Source: Ornithomonoglobus_A sp034090805
Lineage (GTDB): Bacteria; Bacillota; Clostridia; UBA1381
NCBI GenBank assembly: GCA_034090805.1
Contig: JAXDRV010000040.1
Coordinates: 1-59,635 of the forward strand
DNA length: 59,635 nucleotides
Direction of reading: 5' to 3'
The translations under genes were made by a program, and so were the position numbers. This document shows positions 1 through 7,344 of the stretch, in pieces. Position 1 is the first letter of the stretch, and each line of letters begins with the position of its first letter. The notes beneath the pieces are model-generated. The model was given only the letters and a program-made list of their open reading frames with translations, searched no databases and was not told the origin of the DNA.

Positions 1-61
1 CAATTTCATCGGATAATTTAAGAGCCTCTTCCTTGAATTGCTTGTTGTAATATTTTGACAT
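1..61 (-). CDS. IS3-family transposase OrfA, partial (5' end only)
   Basis: The first about 20 codons of the helix-turn-helix protein OrfA, identical to the start of the complete copy (53186-53461). The ATG at 61 is preferred over a GTG nine bases upstream because an AAAGG ribosome binding site lies 11 bases before it. The gene runs off the left edge of the window. Confidence 0.8.
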   Translation of the reverse strand, partial: MSKYYNKQFKEEALKLSDEI

Positions 62-140
62 TTGTTTCACACCTTTCTGATGTTTTTATTATATCAGAAT
101 TTAGCGCGTTTGTCGACTGTACTTAAAGTATAACACTCCA
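1..140 (-). mobile_element. IS3-family element, right end (partial copy 1)
   Basis: These 140 bases are identical to 53401-53540, the right end of the complete IS3-family element in this window, ending in ...TAACACTCCA. The copy lies in the same orientation as the other two and carries the 5' end of its orfA on the minus strand. The rest of the element lies outside the window. The bases after position 140 differ from those after 53540, which fixes the element boundary to within one base. Confidence 0.93.
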
Positions 141-241
141 TTTTTGTATTTGTCTATTTTCGAAAGGCATTCATGCGCAAATTCTTCATATTTGAATGCG
201 CATACCATATACCAACGCAGTACGTGCAGAACATATACTCA

Positions 242-889
242 TTATTTTAAAATGAAATGATTTCTGTTAAAGCAAAGCAAACCGTCATCTCTCATTTTAC
301 AAAGCTCATTTGACATGGCACTGCGGTCGACAGCCAGAAAATCCGCAAGCTGCTGACGGTTAAACGGAATATCAAACGACGGGCTTTCCGCTTTTAACGA
401 CTGCTCCGACAAATACGACAGCAGCTTTTCACGTGTGGTACGCTGCGACATATGCCCTAACTTCTGCGCAAGTATTCGATTCTTTTCCGCAAGAAGAGAA
501 AAGAAATTTTGTGTAAGCACCGCATGAAATTTGCAGTCGTTAAAAATATGATTAACCTCCAAAAACAAGACGGTGCTGTTTTCTACCGCAACCACATTAT
601 TTAAAATTGCACTGCTGTCGGATACGGCATACGCCTCGCCGAAAACCTCCCCGCTTGACACCTTATTTAATATACTGAGATTGCCCCAATAGTCCTCACG
701 CTGAATATGCACATTTCCCTCCAAAAGAAGCGCAACCGCTGATATGCACTCTCCGGCACGAAATATATATTCTCCCTTGCCGTAGCTTCTTTTTGCCGCA
801 GACAAGCAAAAAAGCACATCTTCAATTTCATTCTCGTCTATCCCGGCAAATAATTTTGACGATTTTAATATATGCAGATATTTCTTCAT
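242..889 (-). CDS. Crp/Fnr-family transcriptional regulator
   Basis: A 215-residue protein of normal Crp/Fnr length. Residues about 10-120 form the cyclic-nucleotide-binding-type beta-roll (GEYIFRAGE, GEVFGEAYAV). A long dimer helix follows, then a C-terminal winged helix-turn-helix (about 150-210) with the typical FNRQQLADFLAVDRSAMS recognition segment. No N-terminal cysteine cluster of the FNR type is visible, so it is unlikely to carry its own Fe-S sensor. It is divergent from a ferredoxin-like gene, and a 16-bp palindrome (904-919) sits between them, so autoregulation and control of that neighbour are likely. Crp/Fnr-ferredoxin pairs of this kind are common in Clostridia. The effector is unknown. 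Confidence 0.92.
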   Translation of the reverse strand: MKKYLHILKSSKLFAGIDENEIEDVLFCLSAAKRSYGKGEYIFRAGECISAVALLLEGNVHIQREDYWGNLSILNKVSSGEVFGEAYAVSDSSAILNNVVAVENSTVLFLEVNHIFNDCKFHAVLTQNFFSLLAEKNRILAQKLGHMSQRTTREKLLSYLSEQSLKAESPSFDIPFNRQQLADFLAVDRSAMSNELCKMRDDGLLCFNRNHFILK

Positions 890-903
890 TAAAAGCTCCT
901 TTT

Positions 904-946
904 TGTTGTAAATACAACAGATTTCTTTTTTATATTATATTATAAT
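904..946 (+). promoter_or_regulatory. Crp/Fnr operator and promoter of the ferredoxin gene
   Basis: A perfect palindrome TGTTGTA-AA-TACAACA spans 904-919. A TATAAT -10 box is at 941-946, with no good -35 box. If transcription starts about 7 bases after the -10 box (near 953), the palindrome centre lies at -41.5, the class II position where Crp/Fnr proteins activate. The same site lies upstream of the regulator's own start, so it may also repress that gene. Site and spacing are read from sequence; the activation role is inferred. Confidence 0.7.
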
Positions 947-987
947 TATCATGCAAAATCAAGTTAAAAATTCAGGAGGTAAATACA

Positions 988-1677
988 ATGATAAGAAGAA
1001 TTATTCAAATAGACGAAGAAAAGTGCAACGGCTGCGGAGCTTGTGCCACCGCCTGCCATGAGGGTGCAATCGGAATGATTGACGGAAAGGCAAAGCTGCT
1101 GCGTGACGATTACTGCGACGGCCTGGGCGACTGTCTGCCGACTTGCCCCACAGGTGCGATAACCTTTGTGGAGCGTGAGGCCGCAGCATATGACGAAGCG
1201 GCAGTAAAAGCCAATCAGCAGAAAAAATCAACCCTGCCGTGCGGATGTCCGGGAACAAATGTAAAGAAAATACAGCACGATAATGTTATCGATACTCCGG
1301 CATGCACAATCAACAGCAGATTATCACAGTGGCCTGTACAAATCAAGCTTGCACCGATAAACGCACCGTATTTTGACGGCGCAAATCTGCTTATAGCCGC
1401 AGATTGTACGGCATATGCCTATGGGAATTTTCATGAAGAATTTATAAAAAACCATATCACCCTGATTGGCTGTCCTAAGCTTGACAGCACGGATTATTCG
1501 GAAAAGCTGACAGAAATCATCCGAGCAAACGACATAAAGAGCGTAACTGTTGTGCGAATGGAGGTTCCGTGCTGCGGAGGCATCGAACACGCCGTAAAAA
1601 CAGCGCTGCAAAACAGCGGAAAGTTTATTCCGTGGCAAGTGAAGATAATTTCAACTGACGGAAGTATCATGGACTGA
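988..1677 (+). CDS. 4Fe-4S ferredoxin-like protein
   Basis: A 229-residue soluble iron-sulfur protein. Residues 13-24 carry a complete CxxCxxCxxxC cluster motif (CNGCGACATAC), and residues 43-54 a second, looser cysteine set ending in CP (CDGLGDCLPTCP). More cysteines follow at about 85-105 and in a CCGG motif near 195, so additional metal binding is possible. The C-terminal half is alpha/beta and has no recognised catalytic motif. A strong ribosome binding site (CAGGAGG) precedes the ATG. The gene is paired with the divergent Crp/Fnr regulator. In Clostridia similar proteins are annotated only as 4Fe-4S dicluster proteins, and the electron partner is not visible here. Confidence 0.88.
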   Translation: MIRRIIQIDEEKCNGCGACATACHEGAIGMIDGKAKLLRDDYCDGLGDCLPTCPTGAITFVEREAAAYDEAAVKANQQKKSTLPCGCPGTNVKKIQHDNVIDTPACTINSRLSQWPVQIKLAPINAPYFDGANLLIAADCTAYAYGNFHEEFIKNHITLIGCPKLDSTDYSEKLTEIIRANDIKSVTVVRMEVPCCGGIEHAVKTALQNSGKFIPWQVKIISTDGSIMD

Positions 1678-1800
1678 TATTTTCGACAGCAAGACCTGCG
1701 GATAACAAACCGACTTTGCCGGTGTTGTACCGCTCCGTTTTAAACTGATTTTAAAAGTTTAAAAGAAGTTAACGGTCATAAGCTTGGTTGTATTTTAAAA

Positions 1801-1838
1801 CGGCTGTATTAAAGCTCTGACGAGTTTTGATACAGCCG
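1801..1838. terminator. bidirectional intrinsic terminator
   Basis: Inverted arms CGGCTGTAT (1801-1809) and ATACAGCCG (1830-1838), extended inward by an A/T pairing. T-rich tracts flank it on both sides. It separates the plus-strand ferredoxin gene from the convergent minus-strand small gene at 1854, so it can serve both. Confidence 0.75.
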
Positions 1839-1853
1839 CTTCAAATATTTTAA

Positions 1854-2129
1854 TCACAAATCCTGCAAATCCGCATCGGACAAATCATTTTCAAGATTAT
1901 CTCTTGCCAAATCCGTATCTATTACCGCATACACGGAAGATATTGGTTTTTCATTCGAATACGGCTTACCATGGTAAACCTTCTGTGACGGAGGCTCGGT
2001 GCCCGCTATTATCGGATTGGCGTTTTTCTTTCCGTGCTTTGCTCCGCCTTGAATTTCGGGTACCGGTACTGCGTCATTTTTTGGTTTTGTGTGAGTTCGT
2101 TCTATTCTTTTCATTCCCTGTTTTGCCAT
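1854..2129 (-). CDS. small hydrophilic protein of unknown function (91 aa)
   Basis: I do not recognise this protein. The start is placed at the ATG at 2129 (MAKQGMKR...), 8 bases after a TGAGGTGG ribosome binding site; a GTG four codons upstream overlaps that site. The N-terminus is basic, the middle rich in proline and glycine, and the last 20 residues strongly acidic. There is no signal peptide, membrane segment or cysteine. It lies 87 bases downstream of the solute-binding gene that ends operon 1, in the same direction, and is followed by a terminator, so it could be the last gene of that operon or a separate unit. Confidence 0.6.
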   Translation of the reverse strand: MAKQGMKRIERTHTKPKNDAVPVPEIQGGAKHGKKNANPIIAGTEPPSQKVYHGKPYSNEKPISSVYAVIDTDLARDNLENDLSDADLQDL

Positions 2130-2167
2130 TTTTAAAACCACCTCAGGGATATTATTATCATAAAAAA

Positions 2168-2197
2168 GAATATTTATGCACTGCTTTAATGATATTC
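2168..2197 (-). terminator. possible weak terminator after operon 1
   Basis: On the minus strand GAATAT and ATATTC arms are followed at once by six T residues, shortly after the stop of the solute-binding gene. The stem is short and AT-rich, so it may be partial or only a read-through point to the 91-aa gene. Confidence 0.3.
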
Positions 2198-2215
2198 AAT
2201 AATGTATTGTTTGTT

Positions 2216-3799
2216 TTATCTGTTATTGTATCTGTCCAAAGCAGACTGATAGCATTCAATAACTCTCTGAATATCATAGTCCTCAAGCTGCTTTAGGTAA
2301 CTGTCAAATGTGCTGAAATCTTCCTTGCCGGTTATGTATGCAACCTGCTTTTCGGATACAAATGTATTTACATTGTTCATTATTTCGGAAATTTCATCAA
2401 GCTCTTCCGTTTTAACCGTTACAGGCGGCATCAGATGCTTTGACATATTTGTATTCGACCATACATCATAGGCGTGCTGCTGTTGCTCCGGATATGTAAG
2501 GCTCTGCTTTACGTATTCCGGATCATGCACAAATGTACCGCTGTATGCGCCCTTTGTGTACAATACCGATGCCTGAGCAAAGGTCAGACCGTCCGGATTA
2601 TTCTTTATTAAATCGGTGAATACGGGTTTACCGTCAACCATGGTATATGATTCGCCCTCAATACCGAAGTTATACAGCATATGCCCCGCCTCGGTAAATC
2701 CGTAATCAAGGAATCTTGCCGCAAGCTCCGGATTTTTACAATTTGTTGTAATCGCAGCGGCACATGACGGAAGAACATTATCCTCACAATAGGAAAATTC
2801 AGGTATTCCGCCCTTTAATGTCGGCTGACTTACGGCTGTCACTTGAAATTCATCATTAGGCTTTGCATCCGTAATTGCACCCATTCCGCTTACAACATAA
2901 TCATAAAATGCGCCCGCATCTTCATTAAGTATTCTTGACTGCACATATTTTTTGTCCGCACTGACAAGATTGTTATCAAGCAAGCCGTCCTTATACCACT
3001 GAGCAATCCTTTGCAGAGCCTCTTTATATTCTTCCGTAATCGGTCCATATTTAACCTTACCGTCATCCATATAGAATCCCGGAGCAGTTTCATACGCATA
3101 GAATATCAGCTGCAGCTGCGCCGTAGTCAGTGCGAGCGGTGCCTTTGCGCCGAGAGTTTTAAATCCTTTCAAGACGTTCTCAAGCTCATCAAGAGTCTGC
3201 GGTTCCTTAAGATTCAGCTTATCAAGCCAATCCTTTCTTAAAATCAAACCTTGTCCGCAAGTCATCCATTCTTCTCCTCGAACAAACGGGAATGCAAAAT
3301 AATTGCCGTCATCTGTTTTGATTTTTTTATCAACCTCTTTATTTTCACTCAAATATTTCTTGAGCGCAGGCGCATAATTGTCAATAATGTCATTCAGCTT
3401 ATAAATATACTGCTCATTTATGGCGGTTTCCGCTCCGCCGCCGTAGCTTGACCAGTTGTAAATGACAATATCGGGTAACTCATTTGACGCAAGCATGATA
3501 TTAAACTGCTCCGCCTCCTGACCTGCCTGCGGATGAATATATTCCACCTTAATGCCCGTTTGACGTTCAAGCTCTTTTGCAAGAGGTGTTTCTCCAAAGT
3601 TTTCCACCCTGCCGTCCAAACGTGTATCAAGATTTGTCCATACCGTCAGCGTATCCTCGCATTCAACGGGATATATTGCATCTCCGTTCAGTTTAACCTC
3701 GGCAGCATCTCCGCCTGCCTGTTTACCGCCTCCGCAAGCACTCAGCATAGCAGTGCATAGTGAAGCTGCAACAACCGTACTTATAATTTTTTTGTTCAT
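2216..3799 (-). CDS. extracellular sugar-binding lipoprotein of an ABC transporter (LplA/YtcQ type)
   Basis: A 527-residue family-1 solute-binding protein. It starts with a lipoprotein signal whose lipobox is LSAC followed by a Gly-rich linker, so it would be anchored to the outer face of the membrane. The long form (over 500 residues) and permeases of the LplB/YtcP type place it with binding proteins for large oligosaccharides such as rhamnogalacturonan or other plant glycans. It is the last transport gene of operon 1, behind its two permeases. No ATP-binding subunit is encoded nearby, as is usual for this class, which shares an MsmX-type ATPase. The exact ligand cannot be read from sequence. 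Confidence 0.9.
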   Translation of the reverse strand: MNKKIISTVVAASLCTAMLSACGGGKQAGGDAAEVKLNGDAIYPVECEDTLTVWTNLDTRLDGRVENFGETPLAKELERQTGIKVEYIHPQAGQEAEQFNIMLASNELPDIVIYNWSSYGGGAETAINEQYIYKLNDIIDNYAPALKKYLSENKEVDKKIKTDDGNYFAFPFVRGEEWMTCGQGLILRKDWLDKLNLKEPQTLDELENVLKGFKTLGAKAPLALTTAQLQLIFYAYETAPGFYMDDGKVKYGPITEEYKEALQRIAQWYKDGLLDNNLVSADKKYVQSRILNEDAGAFYDYVVSGMGAITDAKPNDEFQVTAVSQPTLKGGIPEFSYCEDNVLPSCAAAITTNCKNPELAARFLDYGFTEAGHMLYNFGIEGESYTMVDGKPVFTDLIKNNPDGLTFAQASVLYTKGAYSGTFVHDPEYVKQSLTYPEQQQHAYDVWSNTNMSKHLMPPVTVKTEELDEISEIMNNVNTFVSEKQVAYITGKEDFSTFDSYLKQLEDYDIQRVIECYQSALDRYNNR

Positions 3800-3896
3800 A
3801 AAATCTCCGCCTTTCTTTTTTTACATTTATTAAAATCACATCTCGCAATGTGAATTTTCGTCAAAAACGCACTCTGCCGGACTGATTTATCCGGTC

Positions 3897-4781
3897 TTAA
3901 CCCTTTACGGCACCTATCATAACTCCCTGCACAAAATACTTTTGCAGGAACGGATACAGAATAAGTATCGGCAAGGTCGATACGACAATGACCGCATATT
4001 TAATCGATTCGCCTATCGCCTCCCTGTCTACTCCCGCATCTCCCCCTGCCATACTGTTTGTATCATTTGCAATGAGGATACCTCTTAAAACCAACTGCAG
4101 CGGCTGAAGCTCTCTCGCTTTTTGCATATAAATCATAGCCGAGAACCATGAATTCCAGTGACCTACGCAGTAATACAGCAATATAACTGCCACAGTCGCC
4201 TTTGAAAGCGGCAGAAATATTTTTAAGAAAATAGTGAAATGTCCCGCTCCGTCTATTCTCGCTGCCTCTTCTATGCTTTCGGGAATTGCCGTAAATCCCG
4301 TTCGCATGATTATAAAGTTATAGGCAGACATAGCACACGGAAGAACAACCGCCCAATATGTATTTGTAATACCCAAATTATTTACAAGCAAATATGTAGG
4401 TATTAACCCTCCGCCGAAAAACATTGTAAAAATTATAAACATCGTTATTGCATTCGTGAACATAGCTCCCTTTCTTGATAGAGCATATGCCGTCATTGAT
4501 GTAAGCACCATATTTACACTAACGCCCAAAACAAGTATTATAAGCGTGTTTTTATATCCACGTAAAATATTCGGATTTTTAAAAACGCTTGCATATGCCG
4601 CAAAATTCATCTTCTTCGGAAGAAGCAGCAAGCCTGTTTCTCGCATAAGCTCATTTGAATCGCTTATTGACGCTATTAATACGTAATAGAGCGGATAAGC
4701 CGTTATTATAATTAAGAACAGCATGAAGCATATATTAAATATATTAAACGCTTTTCTGCTTTTGGATTCTTTGATAGCCAT
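3897..4781 (-). CDS. ABC transporter permease, YtcP/LplC type
   Basis: A 294-residue inner-membrane permease with about six hydrophobic segments. The cytoplasmic EAA loop (EEAARIDGAGHFTIFLKIFLP) docks onto the ATPase. The N-terminal TAYPLYYVLIASISD stretch is typical of the MalG-like half of LplC/YtcP systems. It lies 15 bases after the partner permease gene and 97 bases before the binding protein, all in one direction. Together the three would import oligosaccharides released at the surface. Confidence 0.92.
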   Translation of the reverse strand: MAIKESKSRKAFNIFNICFMLFLIIITAYPLYYVLIASISDSNELMRETGLLLLPKKMNFAAYASVFKNPNILRGYKNTLIILVLGVSVNMVLTSMTAYALSRKGAMFTNAITMFIIFTMFFGGGLIPTYLLVNNLGITNTYWAVVLPCAMSAYNFIIMRTGFTAIPESIEEAARIDGAGHFTIFLKIFLPLSKATVAVILLYYCVGHWNSWFSAMIYMQKARELQPLQLVLRGILIANDTNSMAGGDAGVDREAIGESIKYAVIVVSTLPILILYPFLQKYFVQGVMIGAVKG

Positions 4782-4796
4782 ATCTAAAGCGCCTCC

Positions 4797-5744
4797 TTAC
4801 CACAATCCGTAATCCGTGAATTTTTTACTTAAGTAGTTGGCGGTTATAATCAACATGAAGTTTATTACCGAATTGAACAATCCTACCGCAGTGGAATAGC
4901 TCCATTGATTTGAGCCGCCCTCCGCCAATATACCTCGCCTGTAGACGAATGTGGAAATAACATCGGCAGTGTCATATGTCGCTTGATTATACAGCAATAT
5001 TATTTTCTCATACCCTACATTCAGTAAGCCGCCCATTCTGAGTATCAGCATAATCATAATCATGGGAATAATACCGGGTAAGGTAACGTGAATTGTCTGT
5101 TTAAACCTACCTGCTCCGTCTATCATTGCCGCTTCATACAACTGCCCGTCTATTCCGGACAAAGCGGATAAATAGATGATTGACCCCCAGCCTACTCCCT
5201 GCCATATATCGGACAAAACATATATAGGCACAAAATATTTCGGTTCGTTTAACAGCGATACCGGCTCCCATCTCCCAAATGAGAGCAACGAAATAATTTT
5301 GGTTATAAATCCCGTATCCGAGGTAAAGCTTTTTATCATTCCGCACACTACCACAAGCGAAACAAAATGCGGCAGGTAAGTTATCGTCTGAGTAACCTTA
5401 ACAAACTTCTTATTTGTTAATTCATTAATCAGCAGCGCTAATATTATCGGTGCGGGAAAACCGAAAATCAATGACTGTATGCTTATATTCAGCGTATTTT
5501 TAAGTATTCTTAAAAAGTACGGACTTGATAAAAAGCTTTCAAAATGCTTTAAACCTACCCATTCACTTCCCAAAATACCAAGCTTTGGACTGTAATTTTT
5601 AAATGCAATTATAGCACCGTACATTGGTCCGTAACAAAAAATCAAATAATAAATCACAGCCGGCAAAGCCATTAAATATATAGTCCTGTTTTTTATCAGG
5701 TCCTTTTTTATCTTTGTCAATAATTTATTATTATCAGCTTTCAA
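4797..5744 (-). CDS. ABC transporter permease, LplB/YteP type
   Basis: A 315-residue permease. The N-terminal IYLMALPAVIYYLIFCYGPMYG segment and GLKHFESFL motif are typical of the LplB/YteP half of these importers. The EAA loop reads YEAAMIDGAGRFKQTIHVTLP. It pairs with the downstream YtcP-type permease to form the membrane channel. It follows the GH78-like gene by only 19 bases, so the two are probably co-transcribed. Confidence 0.92.
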   Translation of the reverse strand: MKADNNKLLTKIKKDLIKNRTIYLMALPAVIYYLIFCYGPMYGAIIAFKNYSPKLGILGSEWVGLKHFESFLSSPYFLRILKNTLNISIQSLIFGFPAPIILALLINELTNKKFVKVTQTITYLPHFVSLVVVCGMIKSFTSDTGFITKIISLLSFGRWEPVSLLNEPKYFVPIYVLSDIWQGVGWGSIIYLSALSGIDGQLYEAAMIDGAGRFKQTIHVTLPGIIPMIMIMLILRMGGLLNVGYEKIILLYNQATYDTADVISTFVYRRGILAEGGSNQWSYSTAVGLFNSVINFMLIITANYLSKKFTDYGLW

Positions 5745-5763
5745 TGTATATTCCTCCTCTCTT

Positions 5764-7326
5764 TTACTTGTCTAAATATCTTCTTATAAAATATGACGGT
5801 GTACCGCTCCACGAATGGCAGTAGCTGTTTATAACACGCGAGCCGTACGGCGAAAAGTCCTTATTCTCCGGGTTAAACACCTCATAAAAGCAGTCGGCAC
5901 CGTCCGCAAGCATTGCACCCCAGTAATACTTAATATGCTTTACAGCCTCTTTTTTAAGTCCGCTGTCAAAAAGAGCCTGGATAAAATAATGATATGTATA
6001 CGGCGTTACAATTCCGACCGCCGGATTTGTTTCTATCATACGGAGCATAAGGCGGGCGTTTTCCTCAACAGGCAGTATTCCGGACAATACAAACCATATC
6101 TGCGATGCCCATGAAATCTGTCTGTCATTTCCGCTGACAAAAAATCCGCTTTCATTGTCCCAAAGATATTTCATTGACGCATCGGCGGCATTTTCAATCA
6201 TACGAACAGTTTCCGATGAATCCTCCCCCATCACCTTTGACAGTTCAACATACTGCTTTGCGGTATATATGAATATAGCCTGTGCAGATGCCTGCTTGTT
6301 CAGATCGTCATTCCAATCCACAAAGCACCACCAATCGCTGCTGTCACGTATAATATAATTTTCATCAAATCTTTGTGACGCAATTTCTATCTGCCTTTTT
6401 ATCGTTGGGAACAAATCCTTTATTGTGTCGGTATCCTTGGTGTTTACGTAATAATCATATACACAGGATATGAATAATAACGAATAATCAAAAAGATTGA
6501 CCTTTGACGCAATAGGATCTGCCTTTGAAAATATGCAGGCTGCAAGTCGTCCGTCACCCTGAGTAAGACCGGCTATCAGATACAGGCATCGTTTCACCAA
6601 AGCATAGTTTTTAAAGGTTTCGTAATTGACAAGAGACTGGAGCCTTAAATCGCCTATCCATAATCTTCTGTCTCTTTTCGGTCCGTCCTCAAAAACATCC
6701 TGCATACATTCGGCCATTGTTCTCACCGAAACTCTGTCAATATCAATCAGCTCCTTATCGGTCAGGCTCAGCTCGGCAACCGTCGAAATATCGGCTGATG
6801 AAACACTTGTGCAGTGAACATCTGTAATATTTATACTGTAACACGGCGAGGTATCCAAAACAACTATCTGCATATATCTGAACGCATATCTTCTCGGAAG
6901 CTCTATATGTGCAGGTAAATCGTCAACATGAATATATTCCTCCTGTATCCAGCCTGAGCTTAGCAAACCGTCGTAATCCTCTCTGTTTTCACCTATCTCA
7001 AACGGTTTTTCTCCGAATTTGATTTTAAGATGCAGAGGTGCGTCTGACGGGCTGTTGATATAATTCACGTTAAAATCCGCATAGCCCACATAATGATTGC
7101 CGAAATCGAAACACACCTTGCTGTCTTTCTGCATCCTGTATTGTTCCGCCGCCTTTGCCGGTCCTATCGGCTTAACAGTCCAATCATTATTATTTTTTAT
7201 AATTTCGACCTCATCTAAGGGATAGGCATCTCTTTTAATAATTCCGGCTCTGTACTTTTCTGCTTTTTTTAAAAAATCATTATTAATTTCCGCCTTAAAA
7301 CCAGGCACACTGTTTGTAAATCCCAT
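5764..7326 (-). CDS. GH78-like alpha-L-rhamnosidase-type protein, divergent active site
   Basis: A 520-residue cytoplasmic protein (no signal peptide) with an N-terminal beta-sandwich (about 1-190) and an (alpha/alpha)6 barrel (about 200-510). The barrel carries the GH78-type signature in altered form: DGPKRDRRLWIGD in place of the canonical DCPQRDERLGWTGD. The glutamate expected as general acid is arginine here, and the loop is one residue shorter. This variant is recurrent among GH78-like hydrolases of carbohydrate loci, so it may be another specificity rather than a dead enzyme. Lying between the SLH genes and the permeases, it would act on imported oligosaccharides. The family call is good; the rhamnose specificity is inference. 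Confidence 0.75.
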   Translation of the reverse strand: MGFTNSVPGFKAEINNDFLKKAEKYRAGIIKRDAYPLDEVEIIKNNNDWTVKPIGPAKAAEQYRMQKDSKVCFDFGNHYVGYADFNVNYINSPSDAPLHLKIKFGEKPFEIGENREDYDGLLSSGWIQEEYIHVDDLPAHIELPRRYAFRYMQIVVLDTSPCYSINITDVHCTSVSSADISTVAELSLTDKELIDIDRVSVRTMAECMQDVFEDGPKRDRRLWIGDLRLQSLVNYETFKNYALVKRCLYLIAGLTQGDGRLAACIFSKADPIASKVNLFDYSLLFISCVYDYYVNTKDTDTIKDLFPTIKRQIEIASQRFDENYIIRDSSDWWCFVDWNDDLNKQASAQAIFIYTAKQYVELSKVMGEDSSETVRMIENAADASMKYLWDNESGFFVSGNDRQISWASQIWFVLSGILPVEENARLMLRMIETNPAVGIVTPYTYHYFIQALFDSGLKKEAVKHIKYYWGAMLADGADCFYEVFNPENKDFSPYGSRVINSYCHSWSGTPSYFIRRYLDK

Positions 7327-7344
7327 TGTATTTCTCCGTCTTCT

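Noticed and set aside
160..215. AT-rich imperfect inverted repeat (GCGC arms) between the IS end and the Crp/Fnr gene stop
   Set aside because: Stem is interrupted and there is no T-tract; too weak to call a terminator.
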